Source: Asterias amurensis
Taxonomy: Eukaryota; Echinodermata; Asteroidea; Forcipulatida; Asteriidae
DNA: 64,000 nt
Direction of reading: 5' to 3'
NCBI RefSeq assembly: GCF_032118995.1
Contig: NC_092665.1
Location: 5,823,501 to 5,887,500 of the forward strand
This document shows, in pieces, positions 10,655-20,940 of this stretch (position 1 is the stretch's first letter; the number at the start of each line of letters is the position of its first letter). Both the position numbers and the translations under genes were made by a program. Under the pieces are notes generated by a model, which was not told where the DNA came from, ran no database searches, and saw nothing but the letters and a program-made list of their open reading frames with translations.

Positions 10655-10911
10655 GGGTGCGTTCGTTTAGCTTCCCTGGGTCGACCCCGATCTGCCCCGG
10701 TACTTTAGAATAGCTTTGACGGGGCTCACCCGTGTTAGCGCCGCCTCCCCCCCCCCCCCCCCCCCTGCTTGTGGAGTGGGTCACTTGGGGTGACCTGAGG
10801 TGCATGCCATCACCACGAGAGGGCGAGTGTGTTCGTTCGATTAGCTCTTGTCAGGGGTTCACCCGAGTGAGCACCACGGGGTCGACCCAGGGAAGCTTAT
10901 CGGGCACACCC
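10655..10911. repeat. MITE-G copy (GC-rich inverted-repeat element)
   Basis: Starts GGGTGCGTTCGTTTAGCTTC and ends in the complementary pattern around GGGGTCGACCC and AAGCTTATCGGGCACACCC. The centre includes a C-run at 10,747-10,765 and CACCACGAGAGGGCGAGTG, both characteristic of the family. The ALP2 orthologue is 38,504-38,754, so insertion predates the unit duplication. Confidence 0.8.
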
Positions 10912-11059
10912 ACTATTTGTATCATATTTGGACACTGATTTCATTAGATAAACGTGCAGTGACGTAAGCATTCTGTTTCCGTGTTTTGATTGGTCCGAGG
11001 TGATTTTTGGCGTTTGTACTAGCGGTCATCTGCATATGAATCTAGGTGAAAGGTGAAGA

Positions 11060-11240
11060 TGGACAAGGATTGACCTACGCTAGAGGCCACTCTCTAGCGT
11101 TATCATTCACGAGCCTCGAAGTGTGACGTCAGATGTTCAGGCTATAGGGATATACTAGCCTGAACATCTGACGTCACACTGCGAGGCTCGTGAATAACGC
11201 AAAAGAGTAACCTCTCGCCTCTAAGGTCAATCCCCGTCAC
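11060..11240. repeat. Palindromic element with stepped arms
   Basis: The inner arms TTCACGAGCCTCG and TGTGACGTCAGATGTTCAGG pair with their complements across an 11-base loop. Outer parts (GGATTGACCT, CTCTAGCGTTAT) pair imperfectly. Half-copies of the inner arm occur at about 24,340 and 52,330. There is no counterpart in ALP2, where the 10.9-13.4 kb segment is missing. Confidence 0.75.
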
Positions 11241-11935
11241 CAATCCCCGTCAATCCCGTCCCACGATTCGTCCACTTGTTGCGCCGTTAATGTTGCTTTA
11301 GAGACGGGTTGTAATGGCTCCTTTAAAGGTTTTATTGTCCTTGGTTTATATGATTGTAATGTGGTGGCTATGTTTTCCAGTCTTTAATAACTGTTTGGGG
11401 ATGAATGAATAAACCCCGTGATACAAATATGTTTGATAGCGCCCTCATTCGGTCAAAAGTACGGCGCATTTCTGTTTGAATGTCCAAATCAAAGTACAGG
11501 GCTGCGTATTGGAGGTCGTACCAATAGATGTTTCAGTCATTGTCCAGTGATTATCCAACGTCCAATTCAACCGCCAAAAACTCACCCATGGCTGGCTTAA
11601 AGTCAGCGCGAAAATAATCTGCAGTAATTATGCAAAATTACATTCCCACAATATACCTGCATTGGTGCAAAATAATTCTCTTAAAAACCCACAACCGGCA
11701 ACTTTCCGCACAATAGTTAAACAATATTATTGTAATCATAAATAACATTTGTTATTACTTTACCGTGACATGACTTGGCTTGTTTCGATGCGGTACCATT
11801 ATGAGAGTGTGGGCTTCGACGAGTGCAATTTGTTTGCATGATCACTGCACGATTACTAGTGATGAGTTACTCCTGCATTGCAGTTTAAAAAGTAGTAGTA
11901 AGGGCGTTTCATGTATATAAACCAGTGGGTGGATT
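11241..11935. other. Unassigned ALP1 intron sequence
   Basis: About 700 bp without recognisable coding sequence or repeats. Confidence 0.4.
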
Positions 11936-12046
11936 AGTCTAGGACTAGTCTTATCTCGACTTAGGACGAGTTACTCGTCCTAACTTTGGACTACCCATAC
12001 GTTTTTAATATCTCCTAGGACTAGTCCTAACTCTTTGTGAAATCGA
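11936..12046. repeat. Short inverted-repeat cluster around CTAGGACTAGTC
   Basis: Two copies of TAGGACTAGTC flank TTAGGACGAG/CTCGTCCTAA, forming a compact imperfect palindrome. Probably a small element remnant. Confidence 0.5.
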
Positions 12047-12144
12047 CCCCAGGCCTGCTTTAAGTGGGAGGTTTTTTAAACGGTGAAGATCTCCTGCAGT
12101 AGTTGTTTCAGTGTGTATGTTCGAGACGTAATAATTATTGTTAC

Positions 12145-12350
12145 CTTTGACAAAGCTACACTAGGGAACTTATCCCATTCGAGGTCTGTTTCTTCCCCGT
12201 GATCTCCTTTATAACGGTTGTTATACCCATCCCATCTCCGACGAAAAACACTACGTTCTTAGCTTTATTCGTATTGAGTGTTTGCTCTCTGGTAATAGCT
12301 TTCTGCAAACTGTCACTAGCCAGGTCATTCCAGTACTTCGCACCATACAA
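12145..12350 (-). pseudogene. ALP1 N-terminal exon block, frameshifted after DGMG
   Basis: One frame reads GAKYWNDLASDSLQKAITRE and then AKNVVFFVGDGMGITT, the start of mature ALP with the first metal-binding Asp. A second frame reads KGDHGEETDLEWDKFPSVAL and then SK up to a good donor (GTAACA). By family alignment about 16 nt are missing between them, where relatives have VTA(A/S)RI. Upstream the frame meets TAA with no splice acceptor, so the 5' border is eroded. TTG at 12,350 is not a credible start. Confidence 0.75.
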
Positions 12351-13015
12351 CGATTAATTTATACAAACACTACAAACACTACTCGAAGACAATCAGATAG
12401 TGTCGTCTGCTCAGAACTGAAAGATCATTGGTGGAATTTTATGGGTTTCGTGATTGAGCTTTTGCAGATGTTGAAGCTCCTTGTAAATAGGATAAATTGA
12501 TCAAGAGTGCACTTAAAAAATAATTATTGACATAAAACAACTTTAATTTACTAAATAAAATATCCATTTTTTTATTATGGGGGGTATTCATTTTCATTTA
12601 ATTAATCACTATGCAGATATCTAATTGGCATATAGTTCTAAACAGTATTGTTATATTAATTGCAACACCGAAATACATATACCGGGTATTTTGTTATGAG
12701 ATTAAGGTGTGTTCTTTCTCGACCCTCATCTTCTGTGTTTTTCGATAAAAAATAATCGGCTGTAATATTTGTTGTGTTCGTACGTCGTTAAACTATCAAT
12801 AAAAGACAATGGAACAGGGCACAATGCGTCAAAAACACGGGTTCTATTCACGTGATAACAACACGCAAAACAACAGAGCTCTCGTACAACCAGATCTCGC
12901 GTGAAACAATGTGATCACTAAGTCTGCATACATTATCATATTCAACTTTGATCCGTGAAAAGTCAAATGGAGCTCTACTCTTTTCAAGCGAGAACCACTA
13001 TATGCCTACTTACTT
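12351..13015. other. Unassigned sequence 5' of the ALP1 N-terminal block
   Basis: AT-rich sequence; nothing recognisable. Confidence 0.4.
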
Positions 13016-13206
13016 TGTGGTAGCACATTGCCTCCTGCAGTCAGCATATAGATCCAAATTAACCATGTTAATGTTGAAATCAAAGTAACAAAATCAGAAG
13101 TAATGAAACTGAGGTCATAGTCAGTTTGAATTACAGACTTCATAACTATAGAACAGCAATAACTTATCATGTCATTCATTCTTTGGCTTTTGAACCTTGG
13201 AAACAA
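13016..13206 (-). other. Possible ALP1 leader exon
   Basis: A minus-strand open frame ends in the hydrophobic run TLISTLTWLIWIYMLTAGGN and VLPQ, directly followed by a good donor (GTAAGT). ALPs begin with a short signal peptide followed by a few residues before the KYW motif, so position and character fit. There is no Met close to the hydrophobic run and no matching exon in ALP2. This is a weak candidate. Confidence 0.25.
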
Positions 13207-13640
13207 ATTATCGGTTCTTAAACTTTAATTTCATATTTCAAATGGCCATTATCTATATCGGTACTTGTACTATATCATCAACTTCACATCTGTAATTTTT
13301 AATACCAATTAATCTACTGTGAAGTTTTACAAAAAATGGGACTCCTTCAAAGTATTGTGCCGAGGTTAACTCTGCATTTTACTAAAGTGGTAAACTATGT
13401 CGGTCAATTTTATACTTTGTGTTACTGTAACGGTTTTTCAGCATAATTGTATGAGGAGTTGTAATAAGATTTGTTTAAAAAAAAATCACATCGAAAAACT
13501 AATAGTTACGAAAGCCCTCCAGAAAAAAAAAGATGTTTAAATCTGTGACAACGGCTTGATTCGTCATAATGGGTTCACCAACGCCTCCCCTCCCATCCCT
13601 ACCCCCACCCCTCCCCGCGTAACGATTGAATGTGCATAGA
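13207..13640. other. Start of the segment shared with unit 2
   Basis: From about 13,428 the sequence matches 38,985 onward, including a C-rich tract at 13,582-13,618. Copy 1 has lost about 750 bp that copy 2 retains (39,210-39,980). No gene is seen. Confidence 0.6.
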
Positions 13641-13897
13641 TAATAATGAGAGAAAAAACACCCTTGTCACACGAAGTTGTGTGCTTTCAGATGCTTGATT
13701 TCGACACTTCAAAATCTAATTCTGAGGTCTCGAAATCAAATTCGTGGAAAATTACTTCTTTCTCGAAAACTACGTCTCTTCAGAGGGAGTCGTTTCTCAC
13801 AGTCTTTCATACTGTCAACAGCTCCCCATTACTTGTTACCAAGTAAGGTTTTATGCTAATTTGAGTAATTAACCAATAGTGTACACTGCCTTTAAGC
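13641..13897 (+). repeat. MITE-A copy lacking its left end
   Basis: Begins inside the element at GATAATAATGAGAG and runs to the right terminal repeat (AATAGTGTACACTGCCTTTA). The paralogue at 39,876-40,245 keeps the left part, so a deletion in unit 1 removed it. Confidence 0.8.
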
Positions 13898-14230
13898 ACA
13901 TTTTGACAATTTTGAGATTTCCAAAATATGAACGAGTCCTTTATGTCAAAGAAGTTGCCCAAGATGGGGACAGAATCTCCGGGGACAGATTTCCATGAGA
14001 CACCGGCCCAAGGCGGAATCCTGCCATACGTGTTTTTTAAAACAATCAAAATTACTTCAATCTCATCCAAAAGTTAATTTGATTGTTTTTGATTTTTGTG
14101 GTTTGTATTGATTGTTTCTGCTCCATTGAATATTCTTGTTTCCCAAAAACATTTGTGCGTTTCGGTGGTAGTAGACTCTGAGAAAACAAAGAATACAATT
14201 GAAACTCAGTTTAAAAATACCCTTTAAGGG
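13898..14230. repeat. Repeat C (precedes MITE-B)
   Basis: A segment of about 330 bp marked by GGGGACAGAATCTCCGGGGA, CCCAAGGCGGAATCCTGCC and TTTCGGTGGTAGTAGACTCT. It occurs four times in the window, each time directly before a MITE-B copy (27,779; 40,250; 56,420). It is either part of a composite element or unit backbone. Confidence 0.65.
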
Positions 14231-14594
14231 CAAAGGCAGGACACATTAATAGGTAACTTTCAACCACTAGTGAGTCTTTTCACTTGGTGTATCTCAACAT
14301 ATTCTTAAATTAACAAACCCGTGAACAATAATTTGAGCTCAATTAGTCGTCGAAATTGCGAGAGAATAATGGGAAAATCACCCCCGTCGCACAAGTTGTG
14401 TGCTTTCAGATGCCTTCAGTTTGAGACCTTTAACAACTCGAGAAAATACTTCTTTCTCAAAAACTAGGTTTCTTCAGAGAGAGCCGTTTCTAACAATGTT
14501 TTATACTATTAACATCTCTCCATTGCTCATTACCAAGTAAGTCTTTATGCTAGCAATTCTGTTGAGTAATTACCTATGGTGTCCAGTGCTTTTA
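14231..14594 (+). repeat. MITE-B copy
   Basis: Diverged sister of MITE-A: same internal order but GCGAGAGAATAATGGGAAAA and CAGAGAGAGCCGTTTCTAAC variants. Ends are AAAGGCAGGACACATTAATA and the complement of AAAGCACTGGACACCATAGG. It lies immediately upstream of the C1q-1 promoter region. Confidence 0.8.
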
Positions 14595-14935
14595 ATGTTG
14601 CTCTGTTGGTGGCGCACTCTACTATAAATACATTGTCATTGCATTTCGATTTCGGAAAAAAACACACTGAGTTAGTGTTAGTAAACATATACTTCAAAAG
14701 AGTGGAAGAACGAAAGAGATCCATCTGAACAGTATATATATATTGCGTGCGCAGTTCTTTCTTTGATAATAAACTTGCACTTTAACTCACAATCATCAGA
14801 GAAATACATCAATTGAGCGGAAATAGAAGGAAACTGGCCAGGAACTTCAGGAAGCAATCACACAGTGCAACCCAGTAGGGCGGATATACATGTAAAAATA
14901 CCATACCATTGAAGCATGTACAAATTGAGCTCCAT
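14595..14935 (+). promoter_or_regulatory. Distal upstream region of C1q-1, conserved in three gene copies
   Basis: About 340 bp that recur before exon 1 of C1q-2 (40,943-41,281) and C1q-3 (62,700-63,034). It includes CTATAAATA at about 14,620 and a run of TA repeats at 14,731-14,744. Conservation across copies shows common descent and perhaps regulation. No transcript start can be assigned from sequence. Confidence 0.45.
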
Positions 14936-15391
14936 TGGTAACATACAGCCTCATCCAAACCAATGATAGAGTAAGTCACTGCTTTCAATCAGTGACTTTA
15001 CCACATACACAATGTAGTGTAGAGTTTTACACCATTGGTATCCATTCAACATACAGTCTCATTCGAACCAATGATAGAGTAAGTTACTGCCATAAATCAG
15101 TGACTTTAACACGGTGTTCACCCACAATTGCAACATACAGCCTCGTCCAAACCAATGGTAGAGTAAGTCACTGCTTTCAATCAGTGACTTTACTACAATC
15201 ACAATGTAGTGTAGAGTTTTTCACCATTGGCATCCACTCAACATACAGTATCATTCAAACCAATGATAGAGTAAGTCACTGCCATAAATCAGTGACTTTA
15301 ACACGGTATTGACCCACAATTGTAACATACAGCCTCGTCCAAACCAATGGTAGAGTAAGTCACTGCATTCAATCAGTGACTTTAACACGTA
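14936..15391 (+). promoter_or_regulatory. Tandem array of CCAAT + inverted AAGTCACTG motifs, C1q-1 promoter
   Basis: Five repeat units each contain AACCAATG(A/G)TAGAGTAAGT, then AAGTCACTG and, 8-9 bases on, its complement CAGTGACTT. Units lie at about 14,960, 15,069, 15,150, 15,260 and 15,341, with spacing alternating near 110 and 80 bp. A transcription factor binding as a pair at the inverted motif, with a CCAAT factor alongside, is a plausible reading. The array is conserved in C1q-2 (five units) and C1q-3 (three). It ends about 75 bp before the TATA-like box. Confidence 0.6.
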
Positions 15392-15467
15392 TCTTTGATT
15401 GGCTACTCATCGATTGTCAATCAAACCCCGAAGTAGACTGATGAGCACTTCAATGAAAATACAGCAG

Positions 15468-15475
15468 TATTTAAA
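15468..15475 (+). promoter_or_regulatory. TATA-like box, C1q-1
   Basis: TATTTAAA, conserved at the same place in C1q-2 (41,818-41,825) and C1q-3 (63,379-63,386). It lies about 100 bp before a strong 5' splice site, which sets transcription start near 15,498. Confidence 0.65.
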
Positions 15476-15497
15476 CGCGCTCCCAGCAGCAGGGTTC

Positions 15498-15569
15498 ATA
15501 ACAACTTCGTATCTTATCGGAAGAGAGAAACTGAGAAAGCTTGTACTACAAGAACACATCGTCATCAAG
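15498..15569 (+). other. C1q-1 exon 1 (5' UTR, inferred)
   Basis: From the expected start, about 30 bp after TATTTAAA, to a consensus donor (ATCAAG then GTAAGT). It contains no ATG, so it is non-coding. The same exon end is conserved at 41,921 and 63,474. It would splice to the acceptor at 20,940. The transcript structure is inferred, not shown. Confidence 0.6.
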
Positions 15570-16908
15570 GTAAGTTTTTCTCGTTATACTGTCAGACCCG
15601 GACTTTGGCTTTTAGATGCATGCGGTGCGATGAGGGTACCTCAATGGAACGCGGTTGCAGGTTTTGACCAAAAGGACCACCACTCGATACAGCTGATATT
15701 CTCATATGCAGTGGTTAGGTCTCTTCTCTCCTCAAGCTCTGCCATCTTAGTGAACTGTGGTGATACTGTGATTGTACACAGACATATGAACCCAGTTGCA
15801 TCTCCCTTTGAAACCTTGCCGTAAAGCATTGCCTCAAAGGGGTTTTCCCCTCACTACTTGCAGGTGGTTTTGGACGAGGCATTTTTTTTTTACACTTATC
15901 AGTGCAATGTCTTGTTCAAAATTTGACTTCAAGTTCTTTTCCACTGGATTGACATAAACCGCGCTTGACGTTCTGCTCGTTAAAAACATATTGTAGAACG
16001 GTAAACAATATATGAGATTGCATCGTTCGACGTGACCATTGCATTATTTTTAAGAAGTGTTACCTTAATAAAGATACTGATAGTCTTTAGGGAATCCGAG
16101 GGGGCAAAGGTCAACCGAGGCAAGGGGAAGCTGTCGCTTGCGGCAAAGGTTCACAAATTCTTTAATCGCCACGATTCATGCGACAGTTGTTCTGTATTAC
16201 CATAGTGATAGGTTACTCTTGTTTTGAGGCATTCTGTAGTCATATTGCAAGAATGTTACAACACTATAGGCAACATTTACACTCAGTTAAAACATTTAAA
16301 AATATGTCAAAAATGTAAACTAAAATGATGGTACGTTTTTAGCAGGACTGTTGTTGTGCGTTCACACGAGTCATTTACATTTTAGGAAATGTGCTAAGTC
16401 TTTGTAACCATTTCGTTTTAAACGGTTCTGTAGTTGTGATTGAGTCGGTCGGCTAATACATCGCCTGCAGTTTGTTAGAAGCACCGTTATTGTCATGATT
16501 TAAGGGCAATTACATTAAATGCTCCATGCTTTCTGTGAGATTTCGGAGCTACTTTTTGCATTAGTTCTTTACCTTGTTCAAAACTTAGAATTTGCCATAC
16601 TTTGTTTTCGAAACCATTGTATTTTCGCTGGGTTTCGCATTCGTTTTCAATTGCGTGAAACGGCATTTCAAAAACATTAACATTTTTTTTTACTTTACGG
16701 GAGTTGTAAAATTGCTCACAAATGCCAATAATTTATTGCCTGCATAGCTGCGCTGAAACCACAACTTTTTAAAACGAGTTCAGCTCAAAATTAAAGTCTT
16801 GTCAACGAATTATTCATAAGTATTATCTCGACCACCGTATTCCAGTTTGTTTGGGTCTAAACAATCATCGGCCTTGTGCTAACTGGCTCACACTATGACG
16901 AATATAAT
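15570..16908. other. C1q-1 intron, first part
   Basis: About 1.3 kb. The first 350 bp or so resemble the intron starts in units 2 and 3. Nothing else is recognised. Confidence 0.5.
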
Positions 16909-17468
16909 AGGGGTACGGCAAGCAACATTGAGCTGCGAATTGCAGTTTTTGAACTTGCCGCCAATCATCGTGTGTTGCCGTCACTTATTTCTGACGAACC
17001 CGCTAGCGACCGCAGACGGCCGAAATTATCAGTCGCGACCGTCAGCAAATTTGTGACGGCAAAGAAATTCATTGTGATTGAGTTCAGATTTCGTTGGAGA
17101 ACGCAACCCTCATTTCCTTGACGAAGACGATCGCATTTATCAGTCGCATGACGTTTCCATGCCGCGAAATTCCGCGTCTAGTCGTTTTGAGTTTGTCACA
17201 ATTTCGATCGTAGTCTGTCTGATGAGAGGATGGCCAGACTATTGAACTTAGTGATCACGCCAAACTCGACTATTTATACGACCCACACACAGAGGTTTGA
17301 TTTCGGCAAATGAGTCGGCTGGCTTACATAGTAGCGACAGACGCGACTATTTTTGTGCAGCCGTCTGCGGTCGCTAGCAAATTCGTCAGCGACAACTGAC
17401 GGCAACACACGATGAATGGCGGCAAACTGAAAATTACGATTCGCACCTTTTTAGCTTGCGTACCCCCT
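16909..17468. mobile_element. Non-autonomous element with about 150-bp terminal inverted repeats
   Basis: Ends AGGGGTACGGCAAGC and the complement GCTTGCGTACCCCCT. Inside each end, the stretch with GCCAATCATCGTGTGTTGCC on the left is mirrored by GGCAACACACGATGAATGGC on the right, and CCGCTAGCGACCGCAGACGG by its complement. No transposase frame is present. Absent from the C1q-2 intron. Confidence 0.8.
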
Positions 17469-17504
17469 ATTCGTTTTCCAGTTCAACTTTATTCTAAAAT
17501 TGTT

Positions 17505-17660
17505 AGGTGTTCGGGCAAACAGCCCGGAACACCTCTTATTTTTGTTCGTTTTTTTTTTTTTCTTTTTAGGTGCTCGGGCCAACAGCCCGAAACACCTCTT
17601 ATTTTTGTTCGTTTTTTTTTTTTTTTTCTTTATACTTCTTCTTCTTCTTCTTCTTCTTAA
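17505..17660 (+). repeat. Two tandem hairpins followed by T and CTT runs
   Basis: Two copies of about 70 bp, each with the hairpin AGGTG(T/C)TCGGGC...GCCCG(G/A)AACACCT, then CTTATTTTTGTTCG and a poly-T run. A CTT microsatellite follows. This resembles the tail of a small retroelement or hairpin repeat; I do not recognise the family. Confidence 0.6.
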
Positions 17661-17689
17661 GCGTCCCTTGTCCGCTAACAAAGGCGCCT

Positions 17690-18095
17690 TTTCAAAACTC
17701 GTATGAACTTGAAACTTCACACATAGTTAGCGATTTATTAGGAGAAGAAACCGTGTGAGTTACGTCATGATGACGTCATCAATTCTTGAGTTATGAATTT
17801 TCCAAAGTTTATTAATTCAAAAAATCATAACTTTTGATCTACATGAGGGATTCTTACAATCGAAACATCATCTGAAACGTCATTGAAAACTCCGTAAACG
17901 CCCCACAGACATGACCCCATTTTGATGTTGCCTTCCGGCTCAAAAGAGAGGTTGAAAATTTCAAAATTCACGTCTAAAGAACAACGTAAATCCCCATTGG
18001 TATGTGCATAAACATTGCACGTAGGCATACACACAACGTGTAGTGTATTAGCGGTGCAGCAGAGCACGCTCCAGTGATCATCCATTCTGCTTATT
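17690..18095 (-). repeat. About 400-bp repeat, copy 1 of 3
   Basis: Begins with GAACTTGAAACTTCACACAT, continues with GTCATGATGACGTCATCAAT and AAAAAATCATAACTTTTGAT. The same order recurs at 18,125 and, shortened, at 19,190. It contains the palindrome TGATGACGTCATCA, which includes a CRE-like TGACGTCA core. Confidence 0.6.
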
Positions 18096-18124
18096 AGCGG
18101 CGATTGTCCGCTAAAAAAACCACA

Positions 18125-18485
18125 CTTTCCAAGCACATATAAAGTTGAAACTTCACACAAAGTTAGATATGTATAAGGAAAAGAAACCGTTTGAGTTATG
18201 TCACGATGACGTCATCAATTCTTGAGTTATGAATTTTCAAAGTTTATTATTTCAAAAAATCATAACTTTTGATCTACATGATGGGTTGTTACAATCGACA
18301 CATCATCGGAAAGTTCGTTAAAAACTCCGTAAATGCCTCGCAGACGTGATCCCATTTTGAGCTCGTCTTCTGGTTCAAAATCGAGTTTGAAAAGTCACAA
18401 TTTCTTGTATAAAGAACTACGAAATTTCCCCATTGGTTGTGCGTAACACTTGTGGCGTACACGTGTAGTGTATTAGGCATAATTT
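18125..18485 (-). repeat. About 360-bp repeat, copy 2 of 3
   Basis: Diverged direct repeat of 17,690-18,095, including TTGAAACTTCACACAAAGTT and the GATGACGTCATCAATTCTTG segment. Both copies end in a shared GTGTAGTGTATTAG motif. Confidence 0.6.
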
Positions 18486-19189
18486 ATTTGGTGGCATGCT
18501 GCCAAGTTTGTTGTACTCTGTGCCATAGTGTGATATGCATAGAGCTATATAGCTATGCAGAACGCTGCGAAAACGATTTCATTTCAATCTTCAGCGTCAA
18601 ATTGTTCAAATGTTACCCTTCTGATGGCTTAGTGGTCAATGTGATATTGAAGACGAAGTTTCGCTGAGATGGCCACCTACTTCAGTGATTCATGGGACTT
18701 TTAATTATGTGAGAAAACAACAGTACAAAATGACGAACATTGGTCATGTTTTGGTTAAACACCGAGAAAAATAGAGACGTTACATCGATCGACCACTCCC
18801 CCCGGGTGAAGGGCGTTTTGGGCCCACGGAATTCACGTCAGTATTACGATATCTATTACTTCTTGAACTTAGCATAATCATCAATTGTTTTGATTATTTG
18901 TTAAAACAACTATCCAAGTTATTTTGAGTTAAATATTTTGAAGAAAAAAAATCTCTGAAATAACATAAGCCCTTTCAAACTTTCTCTAGTAGGAAAGGAC
19001 GTTACGTAAACTAATCTATTTCTACCTCCATGCACAGACATGGATGTTACAATACAAAACATTCAAAGAAAACAGAATGGTTAAAGCATAAGGCCCATGC
19101 AATTAGGAGTGGTCTTGCTAAAATAAACTGCCGGATTAAACAAAACTTTAGTACAAACAAATCAATAAAACAATCCAGATTTTCATCTT
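18486..19189. other. C1q-1 intron, middle part
   Basis: Nothing recognised. Confidence 0.4.
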
Positions 19190-19395
19190 CTTCTTCTCTT
19201 CGTCCCTTGTCCTCGAACAAAAGCACACTTCCCAAACTCGTATGAACTTGAAACTTCGCACATAGTTAGATATGCATTAGGAGTGGAATAATGTGTTAGT
19301 TAGGTCATGATGACGTCATCCATTATTGAGTAATAAAAATTCAAATTGTTATTTCAAAAAATCATTATTTTTGATCCACGTTTTTTTTTTACTTC
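19190..19395 (-). repeat. Repeat copy 3 of 3, truncated
   Basis: Shares CTTCGTCCCTTGTCC, GTATGAACTTGAAACTTC and GTCATGATGACGTCATCCAT with the two copies above, then stops at a poly-T run at 19,381. Confidence 0.55.
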
Positions 19396-20940
19396 TTTTT
19401 TAAAATATTATCAATAGAGCGCGAAAAAGCTTCATGAAGAATAGTCTTCGTTCAAGACGGTTAAAACATACATGCCCGTTACAGTCTTTTCTTCAGTCGT
19501 CAGTCAATATTTCCTAAGTTCATATTTCCTAAACTACATAAGCTATTTTGACAATCTGTAAATCATATGAAAGGGCTTTACGTACTTGACGGAAATGGAT
19601 ATGTTGGTGAACTTTCGTTGACCTTTTGGCCTGTTTAAACGGGAAGTGACTGTGAAATGATTTGGAAGGGCGTGGTTTATTGTCTTTTAGGTCGAAATAA
19701 ACATCCTTTGGCAAAGGTCTGGTTTAAAACAAATATTACCGATGACGTCACCAAACGTACACTTTTACTAGATGACGTAATCACGTGGTTTTGACAGTTT
19801 TTGTAATTTGAATCATTTATTACAAATCTTGAGAACAAAGCAAGGTGTAATATTTCTTTTTTAATCCAGGCTTTTACTCCCGGAAACCGAACACCTTGAG
19901 TTTGTTCACAAACTCTCAATCTCTAGTTGTTTTTTTTAACATTTGTAAAACAATATTTGAAACATTGCTGAAACATTGCTGAAACATTGTATGAGCAAAA
20001 CTTACGGAAACTCAAGAGTGCTGTTTTAGCTGCAGCCGCACATTTTTTTTTAAAGTCAGTTCTATTGTCTGAGTGGCTCCAAGTGACACCACATGATCGT
20101 CGCGTAACGTTTTGTGTATCATTATGTATGGGTCGGAACTGTGATGTCTAAAATTAACCTTTCAATACTACCAACTTGTTATTCGTTTGTAAAGTCAACC
20201 TCCATAATTTTGTTTTTATTTCAGGCAGCAAAACCTAGCAAATAAAATGGTTTGTATTGCCAAATGTTGTGTAAAATGGCGAGCGCATTTTAAACTATTC
20301 TTTTTAAAGTTTATCTTTAAGTAGAATAAGTATTAATCAACCAATTTCCAGGTCCTGAGATGGACTGTTTCAAAACGGCCCATTTCGCTGCTCAAACTAC
20401 AACATACCTGCCATCATTCGCACACATAGAGGAGCAATCCGATTATTGAAGTGATGAACTCTGAGAACCAATTATGAAGCACCTTATCAGGGTTTGCAAG
20501 GTGCTACGGCACATACAGCAGCCACAGCCAATAACACCGGGGCGAACCCCTTCTCTGTTAGATAAGTGCACTGTGATCGTTTACATGCGTTACACAACAT
20601 ATGAGACCAACGGTTTTTCGTTCTATCCGAAGAACGAAGCAAAAATACCACAACAAATTGGACAACGACTCAAAGCTAAACTTCTTAATAGTCTAATATA
20701 TTGGAAAAGGTGATTTCAAAATACAACTAACAACCACTTCAATAACCGATTTAGTTCAACAAACTTACAATGATTCAGTTAATCAATTAATGTACAGTTT
20801 GATTCAATATGATACCTTACGGGCGAATTCATAATAAAAAGGGAGGATCAACTGACAAATGATAAACCCTACCAGCTAAGAAAACAAAATTGCTATAAAT
20901 GTTGTAATTGGTTGTTTTCCGTCTATGTTTCAACTTACAG
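19396..20940. other. C1q-1 intron, last part
   Basis: About 1.5 kb with no recognised repeat or gene. It ends in the splice acceptor TTCAACTTACAG at 20,929-20,940. Confidence 0.5.

Larger units (their letters stand above)
1507..12350 (-). pseudogene. Alkaline phosphatase locus ALP1, decayed and partly duplicated
   Basis: Six exon-like blocks on the minus strand match successive parts of animal alkaline phosphatase, a GPI-anchored phosphomonoesterase using Zn and Mg. From 5' to 3' they are 12,350-12,145 (metal-site motif DGMG), 10,573-10,399 (nucleophile motif DSAGTATAY), 9,835-9,660 (THATPAALYAHS), 9,265-9,154, 7,844-7,746 and a second copy of the last at 1,605-1,507. Splice sites are mostly canonical and phases fit. 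The first block has a frameshift just after DGMG and no visible acceptor. The 3' exons with the remaining metal ligands are not in the window. The locus shares structure with ALP2 at 30-38 kb. I infer a pseudogene; a working gene would need exons off the left edge and an undetected way round the frameshift. Confidence 0.8.

Noticed and set aside
10515..10805. 96-codon frame with a glycine run
   Set aside because: The glycine run comes from the poly-C tract of a MITE-G copy.
14935..15312. 125-codon plus-strand frame across the promoter array
   Set aside because: Repetition follows the DNA array, lies upstream of the TATA-like box, and is not kept open in the other two copies.
14936..15391. 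CRISPR-like array
   Set aside because: Eukaryotic context, units directly adjoining and diverged, no uniform spacer length and no cas genes.
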